Of a stretch of DNA of 64,000 nucleotides, positions 22,892 through 35,929 are shown one piece after another; position 1 is the first letter of the stretch, and the number at the start of each line of letters is the position of its first letter. The translations under genes were made by a program, and so were the position numbers. The stretch is from the NCBI GenBank assembly GCA_964016985.1, contig OZ024823.1, positions 42,194,264 to 42,258,263 on the forward strand, given 5' to 3'. Source of the DNA: Anodontia alba (Eukaryota; Mollusca; Bivalvia; Lucinida; Lucinidae). A model generated the notes under the pieces. It was not told the origin of the DNA, searched no databases, and saw nothing but the letters and a program-made list of their open reading frames with translations.

Positions 22892-24485
22892 AGGTAATAA
22901 CGCATTTTCGAAGTCATGTTTACAAAGCAAGTCAACTGAATAAGAAAAGTGAAACTGCAAGAAGAGTTGTTTATACTCGAAAGACACAGGTATTGATAAT
23001 GATTTTGAGCAATTTGCATTCAGTGATTGACCATCGCAATTACCCTTAGGCGTAAACATCAACAGTCAGTCATCAATAGTCCTTTAATCAATATGTCAGT
23101 CTCAATTTGTTCGATAAACAAAAGCCATGCTGTTGTACATGTAACTGACACCAATTGATCACGTGCTGACCTTTGAAGGTCAATCTCAGTGTCGCATGAG
23201 ATGGTACTTGAAAAAAAGAAATTAAGGCTGTGTAACAAATTATTTTGCTTTTTAACACTTTTTTTTTTTTTTTTTTTTTAAAAAAGGTACACATCAAAAT
23301 AATTAACTTAACATATTTTTTGTCAATAAACAAAAAAGTTTCTCTGTTTCCTGTTTACTTTCAATGTCTGTGGTGCCTTTTTTTGCCGATTCTCTGTCAG
23401 TTTGACCGTTTAACGGAGGGATTTTGACCATAAAATCATAAATTATTATGGCAGATGACCGGAGGAGGGAGGTGACCATTTACCAGAGGTAAAATATACA
23501 TGTATAGGAAAACACCTCAGGGGAAGGGGAAGGGGGTGGGGGAGCGATTAAAATGGCCATTAACAGAGTTAATAGTTCACTTTAACTAACATCAGGGGAC
23601 AATAATAACATTGGGGAACAAAATAATCACTCAAAGACTATATATATATATATATAAAAAAAAAACAAAAAAAAAACAAAACATAAGCGCACCTTCATTC
23701 CCTGTATAAAACTTCAGCAGTTTCAAAATTATTGGTCCAAAGGTGTAAGGCATGTTTCAGTTTATATGAACTTAAAAATAGGGACAGTAGGTTGAAAAAT
23801 ATTTTTATTTTAAAAGTTTTTATATAGGGCTAGTAGGAAAACAATGTGGCTGAAATCCCTACAAAAATCCTTAAAAACTTTAGGGTCGGTGGTGAAAAAT
23901 TAAGCACAGTCAGGTAACCTGTGCTATCATTTTGAAACTGCAGATGTTTTATACATAGAATGAAGGTGTGCATATACAAGCTGGCTACATGTTTTTTTTT
24001 GGGAGTGTGCACACTTTTTTGAATGCTCAGTTAAAGGAAAGGAAGTTGACTTTTCTCAGCTATTATCCAACCAATTTTCATAAAATGAAATGCATCACAT
24101 AATGCGAATATATGCACTTTTTGTACACATACAGCTTAGGCCCAAAAAATTCTGTTAAAAAGGACCGTTTAAGGCAGCAAAAGCAGGCCTTTCAGGCATG
24201 GAAAAGCATGGTCAATATGAGGCCTGTAACTTTCAGGGCAGTAACGAGTAAATCTCAATGGATTTTCACCAAAGTTTATATGTGCATTAATATTGTGGAG
24301 AGCTGTTTAGTAATTGCTCATGGGCAAATTTCATCAATTTTTGACAGTTATCTGCCTGTTTTTTACATATTGGCAAATTATAAAGAAATGAAATTCAAAT
24401 CTCTATTTGGGTCATACTAGATTTGTGGTCAATAATGGACAAGAAATTTGATAAAAATGCCTGAAATGTCAACCAAAAAATACTG

Positions 24486-24605
24486 ATATTTTTTCTTATT
24501 TCTCCATGAAAACAAATGTTATGGGTACTCATTAGAAGCACCTTGTGGAGATGCTTCTGATGAGTACCCACAACATATGTTTTCATGGAGAAGTGAAAAA
24601 GAAAA
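24486..24605 (+). repeat. F13-type clan B hairpin
   Basis: A hairpin with TTTCTCCATGAAAACAAATG, GGGTACTCATTAGAAGCACC and their complements, ending GTTTTCATGGAGAA. AGATCTGGAGCTACATG just after it matches the F13 end. Confidence 0.75.
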
Positions 24606-24756
24606 TACCTAGATCTGGAGCTACATGTACATGTGTACCTGTATGAATAAGTACCTGGAAGAGGGCTAAATTAAGAGTGAATATATTTTCTCGAAGTCGA
24701 TAATCAGTCAGTTTTACAAAACTAATGATTGCCTATAAAATTCCGGCGGATTCCCT

Positions 24757-25575
24757 ATACTAGTTTACACATCTTCAAAAAGTATCTGTCAATCTTCATG
24801 CCAGTGTGCTGTGGAGGAGTGAGTTGCAATCTAACAATCTTCAAGCCCAGTATTCATGGTGGAGTGGTACAGATACATGCATCATTTGTCTTTATATTTT
24901 GAAACTGTTGATATTGTACATACAAATGTCCTAGCTCTGTAAATTTTACCGTATTAAAAATGTTTTGTGTCTGTCAATCTTCATGCCAGTTTGCTTTGGA
25001 GGAGTGAGTTAATTTATAACAATCTTCAAGCCCAGCATTCATGGTAGAGTGGTACAGATACACACATCATACATTGTAGCAGTTTATTTTGACTTGTCAT
25101 ATTCCGGAATTCATACATATATGTGTAGCTATGTAAAATTTGCAGATTTAAAATATCTAAAAAAAGTACATGTATCTGTCAATATTCATGCCAGTTTGCT
25201 GAGGAGGAGTGAGTTACTTTCTAACAATCTTCAAGCCCAGCGTTTATGGTGGAGTGGTACAGATACACATATCATAGTCTTTGTTATGGAACTACCATAT
25301 TCTGGAATTCATACATGCACATGTAGCTCTGTAAGTTTTACAGATTTAAAATGTCAAAAAAAGTATCTGTCAATCTTCAAGCCAGTTTGCTGTGGAGGAG
25401 TGAGTTACTTGTAACAATCTTCAAGCCCAGCATTCATGGAGGAGTGGCACAGATGCACTCATCATAGTGTTTTATCATGGAACTAGCTTATTCAATTAGT
25501 TGTACATATATGTAGCAGTGTAAAGTTTACAAATTTTAAAATTTTTAAAAAGTACCTAGCGTGCTGTAGCTCCAG
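24757..25575 (+). repeat. ~190-bp tandem array, about four units
   Basis: TCTGTCAATCTTCATGCCAG recurs at 24785, 24970, 25174 (as CAATATTCATG) and 25366. Each unit also has GAGGAGTGAGTT, AACAATCTTCAAGCCCAGC and GTGGTACAGATACA. Spacing is 185-204 bp. Confidence 0.85.
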
Positions 25576-25964
25576 TCTAAGGATCTACGAGGATAATTTT
25601 GAGATAAATCCCCCATTGCTCTATTTAATCAAATTTTGTGGGTGCTTATTAGAGTCACCTCATTTAGGTGATTCTAACAAGTTACCACCTTGTATGTTTA
25701 CAACAAGAACCAAAGAAAATTAACCATATTTGCCATAATTAGAGCATATGCTCTAATAAGTAAGTGCACATCATTACTTTTTCAAGCTGTATATGACACA
25801 AATTAAGAGTGCAAGATTTTTGCAGTCTGTTGAAGTTGAAACAGTGCTAAAAGAAGGATCATTCTTACTTTCTAAATACGGTGATTATTATAAATTCCAC
25901 AAAAATGATTATCGCTAGATGCTAATAATCGATCATTTATTTTCTGTGCCGCTTACATGTACTT

Positions 25965-26175
25965 TACCATATTTACCCTGAGTATTCAGACACCTCAACT
26001 CCAAGGTTACCATACTTACTCTTAAATTTGAACAAGTTCAGCTTACTACCCAATGTTGTGATTAAAATAGCTGGATGAGTGGCCAAAAATGTAGACCCTG
26101 ATGGGACCCCGCATTTGTGGTGTCTCATCTGGGTCTACACTGTTTGCTTAGGCCTGTCAGATCAAATACATACAG
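25965..26175 (+). mobile_element. F3 MITE with clan A hairpin
   Basis: Starts TACCATATTTACCCTGAGTA, then TTACTCTTAAATTTGAACAA and the core AATGTAGACCCTGATGGGAC ... GTCTACACTGTTTGC. An (AT)n run follows at 26218. Confidence 0.65.
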
Positions 26176-26214
26176 TGAAGTACAACATATGGTAAGAGTT
26201 ATGCTCAGATAGAC

Positions 26215-26217
<3 letters not shown>

Positions 26218-26287
<70 letters not shown>
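26218..26287 (+). repeat. (AT)n microsatellite
   Basis: About 34 uninterrupted AT dinucleotides. A similar run is at 33319-33373. Confidence 0.95.
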
Positions 26288-26288
<1 letters not shown>

Positions 26289-27045
26289 TCCTTTTGCAAA
26301 CTTCGGATAGTTTGGTTCGATCAAACCTGTCCAAGTCAACATAAGGAGCATACCCTTGCAGCTGATCTTGTAGGACTTTCTACTCTAGGGTTTGTTTGTT
26401 TTCTGGCAGGACCATATGATGGGATGATTCAAACCTTAAAAAAATTCTCCAAGGAAAAGCTGATTGCCTTGAAACATGTTAGACAGCCATGAACACTAGA
26501 GTTCTACAAAGTTAGACTCTTAAAGATGTCAGCCAAATTTATGGAAAGGTCAGATTGGCTCATCAGACATCTATGCTTTCTTTCATGGTTGTGTTACAAA
26601 AGACATTTTTCTTACAAAATTGTTATAAGTTTCTTAGTTCCACTGCAAATGTACATTATATATGGTGAATGCTCGTTAAAACCACCTTCAACGAATACCC
26701 ACAATTTATGATTTTGAGCAAAAAATGAGTTAAGTTAATGTTTAATCTTTGTAAACCCCACTTCTCTCCATATAAAATGATGGATTTGTTAACATGATAT
26801 AATAGGTTTTTATGGAAAAACATGACACAATTTTATTTTTCAGAAACTATTGTAGATTTCTTTTTAAAATTGAATTTAAGGGCCACAGAGACAAGTTATC
26901 TGTTGGCATCAGTCTTTTGATACCAAGATTCCACCCTCAGCCCCCACCATCACCCCTTCCTCCCAGGCTTAATACTAAAGCTGCCATGGGAAATCCGTGC
27001 AAAGAGTCTTTCTTTTAAATCCTTGCTATAATGACAAAGGGTGTC

Positions 27046-27332
27046 TGTTTGTTTGTGTTGAGGTTTTACGGCCCAGTCAACCCAATGGGGTCATGTCAAG
27101 AGCGGTCAGTTTACCTAACCACACATTTACTGGGCAAGCTTAGTCCATTAAGCGGTTAACCAGTATTGTGCACATTTTTTAGCCAGAAACTGACAAAGGG
27201 AGAGAATGACCATAGAAAATATTTCATGATCAATCTCCATGAAAGAATGTTGCCGACCACGGCGGAGGTTGAACCCGCAACCTCCTGGTCTCCAGTCAGA
27301 CGGCGCATCCAACTGGGCCTTCAAAGCCAGCT
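27046..27332 (-). mobile_element. SINE-A, tRNA-derived (copy 3) with 12-bp target duplication
   Basis: A minus-strand copy of the element at 10580: the tail side is GTTTGTTTGTGTTGAGGTTT, the head side ends GGCGCATCCAACTGGGCC. It is flanked by ACAAAGGGTGTC at 27034-27045 and 27333-27344, a clean target-site duplication expected from LINE-type integration. Confidence 0.9.
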
Positions 27333-28215
27333 ACAAAGGGTGTCATTTGACATGAAACTTCTTTAGGTTGTCTAGCTGATATAGTGACAAAAGGTTTCAT
27401 TTGATAGGAAACATCTGTTTCTTTGGAGTTATTTAGCTGCCCCTGTCCCTGTGAATGGGAAAAAAAGTTAAGTCACACTTCAATGAGAGAAATTTATAAT
27501 CTTGTTCCATTTCACATAGAGACAAAAGGATTTCTTTGTTAGATACATGTATATTATAAAAAAAAAAAAAATGTCCCACTAGGGTTGGCTTCCCCTGCCC
27601 TGGGACTGCTCTTCATCTTCCCTGTGACTGCATATGCTTACATTATACATGTATGAAATTATTAGAGAAAATAACAGTTCAGAGATTACAACTTGCATAA
27701 CTTGGCCAAAGTGACAAAACGTTACTGTTGACATAAATTTTTGCCACGTCCCTGGGGGTTACCTACTGTCACTGAGCAGGCATAAAATTATGAAGGAAAA
27801 AAAGAAAAATACAAAAGTATAAAATCATAGATTAAAGAGCTTTGCTTACTTGCACGAATTGTCCATATAGCAAATAAAAGGGGTTTCCTTTAACATTAAA
27901 ATTCTTAGCCAATGAATTTTTCTGCCCGTGTCCACTGCCCCTGTCTATACAAATATAAATTCATGAAAATAAATAGAATTATAACAGTTCAAAGACATCT
28001 TTTTAAATCCACACCAGTTAGCCAAGAGGTTACCATTAATTGAGTGTTGACATTTTGACCTCAAGAATTTATCAAGGGGGGTGGGGGTGTGTGTTTTTTT
28101 TTTGTTGTTTTTTTTGGGGGGGGTTTGGGGGGAGAGACTATATATGACTTTCTGGGTCGCTTGGGCAAAAAAATGAGTATCCTTGAACTTTTGAATCAAA
28201 ATACCAGTAGGCTTT

Positions 28216-28262
28216 ATTATGTCCCCCCTAACAAGGAGTGGTGGGGGGACATATTGTTTTTG
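28216..28262 (+). repeat. Hairpin TATGTCCCCCC ... GGGGGGACATA
   Basis: TATGTCCCCCCTA pairs with TGGGGGGACATA across a short loop. It stands at the head of the ~165-bp tandem array and looks like the left end of the repeat element that contains it. Confidence 0.7.
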
Positions 28263-28284
28263 GCGTCAGCGTAAAACTTCTTGT

Positions 28285-30370
28285 CCACTCTGTAACTTGA
28301 ATATCTTTGGAATATTTTGATGATACTTGGTAGAAATGTACATGTAGATCAGGAAGAGATGATGTGTCGCATACAAGATTGACAACTCTGGCTTTCTTAC
28401 TTTTAATAACCCTTTGTTTTATTTGGAAAAAAGATTTCTTGTCCGCTCTGTAACTCCAATACCCTTAGGAATATTACAGTGGTACTTGGCAGAAATGTAG
28501 AACAGGACCAGATGACTTGTCACGTACAAGAATGACAACTCTGCCTTTCTTACTTTTGGCGTTATCTCCCTTAGTTATATTTGACAGCGGTAATCCATTG
28601 ATTTTGTGTCTGTATCAGAGGTGTAAAATTCCCTCAAAACTTACTCGCCCTTATGGTCTTACTTTTTCATTTAGATGCTAGAAATGAAGGAAAAGTGAAG
28701 AAAGTTCTGAAAATCTCATTCGCCCTGCCTTAAAATTTATTTGCAAATGTGAGCGGGCAAGTGGAATTTTACACCCCTGTGTATTGTAAGTCAAAGACCC
28801 TTTGGAATATTTTTATGATACTTGGTAGAAATGTACATGTAGAACAGGACCAGACGACGTGTCACATACAAGAATGACAACTCTGCCGTTCTTACTTTTG
28901 GTGTTATCTCCCTTTATTAGATTTGACAGTGATTATCCGCTCTGTAAGTCAAAGACCCTTTGGAATATTTTTATGATACTTGGTAGAAATGTAGAACAGG
29001 AACAGACGATGTGTTTGCATACAAGAATGACAATTCTGCCTTTCTTACTTTTGGTGTTACATGTATCTCCCATTGTTACATGTATATTTGACAATGAATA
29101 TCCATTGATTTCATGTTTGCTCTGTAAGTCAAAGACCCTTTGGGATATTTATGATACTTGGTGGAAATGTAGAGCAGGACCAGATGGCGTGATGTGTACA
29201 AGAATCGACAACTCTGACTTTCTTACTTTTGGAGTTATCTGCCTTTGTTCTGTTTGAAATAGATTTTTCGTCTGCTATGTAACTGGAATACCTTTGTGAA
29301 TATTTTGATGATACTTGGCAGAAATGTCGAACAGGACCAGACAACGTGTCAAGTACAAGAATGACAGCTCTGCCTTACTTAGTTTTGGTGCTATCTTCCT
29401 TTGTTGTATTTGACAGTGATAATCCATTGATTTCGTGCCCGCTCTGTAAGTCAAAGACCCTTTGGAAGATTTTTATGATACTTGGTAGAAATGTAGAACA
29501 GGACCAGACAACATGTCACGTACAAGAATGACAACTCTGCCTTTCTTGCTTTTGGCGTTATCTCCCTTTCTTTTGTCTGACAGTGATTATCCATTGATTT
29601 CCTGTCAGCTCTGTACCGGTAAGTCAAAGACCCGTTGGAATATTTTTATGATCCTTGGTAGGAATGTAGAACAGGACCAGATAACGTGTCGCGTACAAGA
29701 ATGACAACTCTGCCTTTCTTACTTTTGCTATTATCTCCCGTTATTATGTCTGACAGTGATTAACCATTGATTTTGTGTCCGCTCTGTAAGTCAGAGACCC
29801 TTTGGAATATTTTTATGATACTTGGTAGAAATGTAGAACAGGACCAGATGACGTGTCGCGTACAAGAATGACAACTCTGACTTTTTTACTTTTGGAGTTG
29901 TCTCCCTTTGTTTTGTTTATAATATATTTCTCATGTACTATGTAACTGGAATACCCAAAATATTTTGATGGTACCTTGCAGAACTGTACAATAGGACAAG
30001 GCAACGTGTTCCTTACAAGAATGACAACTCTGCCTTACTTACTTTTGCTGTTATCTCCCTTTGCTGTATTTGACACTGATAATGCAATGATTTAGATTTA
30101 GTTTATGTAAGTCATACACTCTTCGGAATATTTTGATGAAACTTAGTAGTAATGAAGAACAGGACCAGACGACATGTCACATACAAAAATGACAACTTCA
30201 GCTTTTTTTACTTTTGGAGTTATCTCCCCTTCTTGTGTTTGAATTAGATTTCTTGTTTCTGCTCTGTAACGCGTATACCCTGCAGAATATTTTGATGATG
30301 CTTAGTACAAATTTAGAACAGTGCGAGATGACATGTTGCATACAAGAACGACAACTCTAGCAGGATTGGG
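28285..30370 (+). repeat. ~165-bp tandem array, about twelve units
   Basis: TACAAGAATGACAACTCTGC recurs (with changes) near 28372, 28526, 28869, 29022, 29201, 29357, 29522, 29698, 29865, 30016, 30180 and 30345, mostly 151-179 bp apart. Units share TGATACTTGGTAGAAATGTA, GAACAGGACCAGA and GTTATCTCCC. A ~190-bp unrelated piece interrupts it at about 28600-28790. More diverged GTTATCTCC-type sequence continues to about 32.6 kb. Confidence 0.88.
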
Positions 30371-33316
30371 GGTGGGGGTGAGTTTTTTTTGTTTTGTTTT
30401 TTTCAAACCTTTTCTAGTTAAACTGCCAATCAGTTTTATGTATGTATATTTGTGCTCAGAGTATCTGCTGGACCTTTAAATATTGCTGTATGATTCCTCT
30501 GACGTGTATGGTTTGCTGGTTAACAGAAACACCATAGAAAAAAATGTTTTTACCTAAATGGCATGTTGAATGCTTTGGGTTGAGGGTGTCACTAAAGGCT
30601 CCATATTCCTCAAAAATAGACATTTTTTAATATGTACTATTATGGTCATAAAATGTGACATCTGACAACCTACAAAAAATTTCAGTGAGTCTGTCATTTT
30701 GGAACAAGATAAAAACTGAAATTATTTTTTTTATTGCATCTCTTTAATTAATGTTGGTAACATTAATTCAGAAATACCATAAAAGATCATTAATGATGAT
30801 TTCATTTCAAGAGCAAGAGGTTGATGAACTGAAATTTTACAGGCTATCATATGCCTGATTTTATAATTACCATATATCAATTTATCAAACCTTTCTTGGA
30901 GAATAAAATTTCTAATTTTCAGGAATATAGAGTCTTTAAAGGTGATATACATCCTATATAAATCAAATTATATATACTTTCAGTGGCATTCAAAAGACAG
31001 CAGAAAAGTGTCAGTGAAAAGGCTACCTAGATACAAATGTATGTATCAGTAACATGATGAAACAGGCACCGTACAAGCCTGGTGGTATAAATATTTTAGC
31101 ACTAAAGGTATGGATTTTTATGCACTAGTCGCGATTTTTAATGCCATTGCACATACACACACACACACACTATGCTGACATTTTTTCCTTAAAGTCTTTA
31201 ATATAGTTGAAAATATATAAATAAAAATCCAGAGAGTGCCACAATCAGAAAGTCACAGCCAATCCCAGACACCAAGAGGAAGAAGAAAGAGACACAAACC
31301 ATCATGCGCAAAACAAACAAATATACGAAAAGCACACAGACCAGCTCCTACTGCCCCAAGTGAGGTAATCACAATGCTAAAAGAACTGAAAACACAAGGT
31401 AAGATATCACCTTGTAGAATAAACCACAAAGCTACACAAGAGTAAGAGCAACACTGGGACCTCTGCCTAAGAAGGTTCAGTAGTATAACCTACCAGTATA
31501 AACTACTTTACTGACTTAAGTTAACTTGACACTGAGTCCTGATATTCCTCAAAGACCAGATTTTAAGTCTGAATTAAGCTGTACCTAGGGAAAGAAGACT
31601 TCCACCAAAACAATCCAAGTCACCAAGTGAAAACAAATATACAAATTTGCCAGAGAAATATACAAAACTGTCACATCATAAGATATTATTTATTTATTTA
31701 TTTATTTATTACTTTAGGAGTCCGGTTTTCCATCTGTCCATGCTTCCATCCATCCCGAAATTACATATTTAAGTGTAGGCTGCCCTTCTGCAGAATTATA
31801 ATCCTTTGACCAGAAAGTATGGATATAGTGATAATCCCAGAATCCATCAATCAGTAAAGAATTGTGATCGCAATAACTCTCATATCCCTTGAGTTAAGAT
31901 GATACCTGAAAGGTTTATTTTGTAGGTCGAGAGATGTGTTGTAAACAAGAATATTAACTCTGGCTGATTTATAAGTTCCTAACAATATTAGGCAAATGGA
32001 ACTTTGTATTGGTCATAAGTCCTGATAGAAACTTCAGTGGTAAGACTATTCATGTGGTTCAGAAAGAGTGTCATGTGAAAGAGTCCAAGTATGTCTCCAT
32101 TTTCTCACCTGACAGTTTTAGGCAATGGTAACTTTGATTGGCATTATTCCTGCAGTGTACACTTTTAGACATATTGATGATAAATACATGTATGATATTA
32201 AACATGAGATTGTGAAGGCATCTAGCCTATAAGAGTTGGTTATCTCCCCAGGCAGCATTAGGAAATGCAAACCTCATGATTACCACAAATTTTATATCCC
32301 TGTGAGATACATTGAATATATGAAATAATCATGCGAGGTTGAGAAGGTCAGTCAGAAACAAGAACGACAACTCTGCTTATCTTTGTTTTATTTCCCCTAC
32401 GATTCAGGATGGAAGCCTTGTGATTGCCATAACTTTACCCTTTGAGACATACAGATGATTCTTAGTAGAGTTATACATGAGGTTGTGTATGCATGTGAAA
32501 GCTTTTACTTGCTCTGACAGTGTTTAGTAATGGTGAATATCTCTGTCCTGATCATTAAAGATGTATTGATGATATCGTACATGTACAGCATTAACATTTT
32601 ACATTTACATGACGATGAGAGGATGTGTCTTAGCAGTGTCTGAATCCATTAAATTTTCTCAAGACGGTATTAAACTGTCAGAAAGTCAACCCTTTCTAGT
32701 GATGGTTATTTTTCTCATATTGACTGTTATACAGTACTTCGGTCTGTGTCTCTGCCCATTCCTTGAGCCTTATTTGTTGCAACTGTTTTGGCAAGCAGGA
32801 GCATTACAGGTATTGCTTTCTGGAATCGCCGGTGTTGGCAAGAATGCAAATTCTGAGGGTTGAACTCTAATGGTCCCAGGCTAATAAAACTTCACATGAC
32901 TGATGGGGATACAGCCTGTTTGCAGTTTAAAATGTAATCAAGTTTTCATTCCTATCATTTCAGAATCAAGAGAATCATCAGGATGACACTGAAGAAGAGA
33001 GCTAAAATACAAACAAACAGAAATTAACTGTACCAGTTAAGATTAAATGTTGCCTCAAATACGGTTGTTGTTTCTCTATTTGTCAGATGCAAATCATGTT
33101 GCATTTGTCATAAGAATCTTATTATTTTCATCCAGTATTAGCGTATGCTTGGCATCAGTTTTACTGAAAACGTAAACTGCTCATTATTAAACTGTTTAAG
33201 TATTTTAATTCTGTACTGTAGAGCAATAAATGCCTTTGCTTCAATGGTAATTAAATGCCCAATTGACAGAAGAATTTCAATGGACAAAGCATTTATTTTC
33301 CGGTCTTGTTCAAAGG

Positions 33317-33318
<2 letters not shown>

Positions 33319-33373
<55 letters not shown>
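33319..33373 (+). repeat. (AT)n microsatellite
   Basis: About 27 AT dinucleotides, ending 20 bp before an F7 element. Confidence 0.95.
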
Positions 33374-33375
<2 letters not shown>

Positions 33376-33393
33376 TCCTGATCCCAAAGGTAA

Positions 33394-33730
33394 TACAGTC
33401 AGCCTTCCTTATACCGACACTAGATACAGTAAAAAAATTCTTTAACTGACAGGAAATCTTCTCTCGAGAGGTGATAATTATAGCCTAAATTATGCAAGAA
33501 TGTTGAATTTAATTCTTCAAGAAACAGATGATTTGGATATTTGTTAGATTTGCCTTGGTGAGGCGTCTCTAAACAAATATTCAAATCATGTTCTTTGAAG
33601 AAATAAGACGTTTTAAACAAGGCCTTTCTTACACACTCTGCTCAGTAAAGGTTCTTTAACAATAGCAAACTCATTTAAATGGCAACATCTTTTGGAACAG
33701 ATACTGTCGTGGAAAAGAAGATTCACTGTA
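33394..33730 (+). mobile_element. F7 MITE (Tc/mariner-like ends, clan B-related core)
   Basis: It begins TACAGTCAGCCTTCCTTATA, CCGACACT and ends TTCACTGTA, with TA at both ends. The core is GATATTTGTTAGATTTGCCT against AGGCGTCTCTAAACAAATAT. CTATACCGACA-type ends resemble pogo/Tigger elements. Copies 54044-54389 and 61141-61486 are better preserved. Confidence 0.7.
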
Positions 33731-33989
33731 AAGACATGAACTGCACTATGTTAAAACTCGGAGACTGTCCACTGCTACCACACGTTATTTATCACCAGCT
33801 GCAGTGAAGTGAAAGCTATACATTGATGAAATGTTCTAAAAATGTTAGCTGATGTCTTTTATTTATGTTAAATGGCGTTTTTGAAACATTTACACAATGT
33901 TAGCTAAATGAAAAGAAATTTGTAAAATATTTTGGAAACATCTTGTACAAAATCGTGAAAACATTTCAAAAACAGTATTAAAACATCCT

Positions 33990-34670
33990 TAGGAACATTT
34001 TTATACGTTTATTTACGTTTCTGAAACGTCTTTGAAAAAGGTTTTGAAACGTAAAAATTGTTTTCCATGTTACGTTCCATAAACATTCCATAAAAACGTT
34101 ATTAAACGTTTTTGATGTCATTTTGACAACATTTTTAAAACAGTGGTTAAACAGTCTCGGGAACATTTTCTAAACGTTAATTAACGTTTCTGAAACGTTT
34201 CAGAAAAAGGTTTTGAAACGTAAAAATTGTTTTCCATTTTAACGTTACATAAACATTCTATAGAAACGTTATTAAACGTTTTTTGGTAACGTTTTGGGAA
34301 CATTTTTAGAACAGTACCTAAACAGTGTCGGAAACATTTTATAAACGTTATTTTACGTTTCTGAAACGTTTTTGAGAAGGGTTTTGAAACGTAAAAATTG
34401 TTTTCCATTTTAACGTTATATAAACATTCCATAAAAACGTTATTAAACGTTTTTTGGTAACGTTTTGGGAACATTTTTAGAACAGTACCTAAACAGTGTC
34501 GGAAACATTTTATAAACGTTATTTTACGTTTCTGAAACGTTTTTGAGAAGGGTTTTGAAACGTAAAAATTGTTTTCCATTTTAACGTTATATAAACATTT
34601 CATGAAAACGTTATCAAACGTTTTTGATAACGTTAAGGAAACATTTTTAAAACGTAAACGTGTTAGCTGG
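33990..34670 (-). repeat. 171-bp tandem array rich in AACGTT
   Basis: GGTTTTGAAACGTAAAAATT recurs at about 34040, 34209, 34380 and 34551, i.e. every 169-171 bp. Units also have TTTTAACGTTA, AAACGTTATTAAACG and GAACATTTTTAGAACAG. The third and fourth units are almost identical. The right edge ends in AAACGTGTTAGCTGGG. Because 171 is a multiple of three, a frame stays open on the minus strand, but I do not regard it as coding. Confidence 0.85.
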
Positions 34671-34999
34671 GACACAACAGATGATTGTTTTCTAAGGATG
34701 GATAGTTTTAGGCATAAATTGCATTTTGTGGATCTTTCTTTTAAAATTTGAGCTGAATTTAAGTCAGAGAATCAGAGCTCAGAGTGATTTTCTTCGCTGG
34801 AATTCATTACATGGTTCTGATGAAGTTATTTTATAATCAAATAAACACACAAAAAATAATGTTTGTATATTTAAGCTTACCAGTTTTTCATACTGGGAAT
34901 AATTTAACCATCATCTGGTTCCGAGGTTATAAAACTTTTCTCATGCTCAACTCAGCTAAGCATGAAATTTATTTTGCTTATAAATCTTAAGCTACTGAC

Positions 35000-35075
35000 A
35001 ATTTTTTAAAACTTCTTTCATGCTCAACTCAGCTAAGCATGCTCAGCTGAGTTGAGCATGAAAAAAGTTTTTTAA
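35000..35075 (+). repeat. Palindrome around CATGCTCAACTCAGCT
   Basis: AAACTTCTTTCATGCTCAAC TCAGCT pairs with AGCTGAGTTGAGCATG AAAAAAGTTT. The left arm also occurs once more at about 34935-34970. Confidence 0.7.
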
Positions 35076-35094
35076 CCTCGGGGCCTGGTCTACT

Positions 35095-35350
35095 ATACCT
35101 TAATTTTAGGTGACCCTTAATCTTTACCACTTTCTGTGCAAATTCAGCAGACGGCATTTTGAAATATTTTTCTTATGTTTCCAGAAAATAGGCTTTGACA
35201 TTTCATGCAAAGGAGAAACTTTGCATAAAATGTCAAAGCCTATTTTCTGGAAATAGGAAACAATTTGCATTAAATGTCAAACACTATTTTCCGAAAACAA
35301 AAATAAGAAAAAAATTTCAAAATGTCATCTGCTGAATGTTTTACCTAACA
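35095..35350 (+). mobile_element. F5 hairpin MITE, with duplicated inner arm
   Basis: It contains CAGAAAATAGGCTTTGACAT and its complement, GCAAAGGAGAAACTTTGC at the centre, then a second partial arm CATTAAATGTCAAACACTAT. Flanks GCAGACGGCATTTTGAAATA and CAAAATGTCATCTGCTGAAT are the usual F5 arms. Confidence 0.7.
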
Positions 35351-35929
35351 TGCTAAGTTCTCTATTTTTGGTTTAAACATATTTTATTTCAAATCTATCA
35401 ATTGACATGGATATGACATTTACATACAATGACACATTAATGGGATTGGAATGAAAGCAACATGCTTATTGAATCCCTTTCCCGCGTTCTATTTTTGAAG
35501 TGTATACATAGTATCTCAGAGCATAGTATGAATATTATTTCGGCTACAAGTATTTACACAAAGCTGATCTAGTAATTAAAGTACATTCATTTATTCCGCA
35601 TTATTGTTTTATATATGTTTTTAGGCAATGTGAAACCTCATTTGAAACCTAAAACACCTGTAAATTATATTCGGTGAAAAGAGTCGCCGTTGCACGAGTT
35701 CAGAGTAATTAGTGATCTATATCTGAACCTTTGTTTTTATTTCCACCTGATTTACGAAATGCAAAAGGTCAGTGACCACGCTTAAAAAAGTAAATAAAAA
35801 ATACCCTAAAAGTGTTTTTTTTTCTTCTTCTTCTTCTTTTAATAACTTGAGTGGGGTCATGTTAAGACATCAAATATAGATTTACCTTTGCGATCACTAC
35901 CATTACTGATCCAAATATTTGAACACCAG

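Noticed and set aside
26218..26287. Open frames with Ile-Tyr repeats
   Set aside because: They are translations of the (AT)n microsatellites here and at 33319-33373.
28859..29257. 132-codon open frame with repeated peptide
   Set aside because: It lies in the ~165-bp tandem array and is interrupted wherever unit length varies.
31236..31445. Possible exon (basic peptide RGRRKRHKPSC)
   Set aside because: CCAGNGAGTGCCACAATCA and the following sequence recur, decayed, at 42576-42640, so it is more likely a dispersed repeat. No convincing splice sites or homology seen.
34181..34675. 164-codon open frame on the minus strand
   Set aside because: It runs through the 171-bp tandem array; 171 is a multiple of three, so the frame repeats without stops. 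Composition is that of the repeat and no domain is visible.
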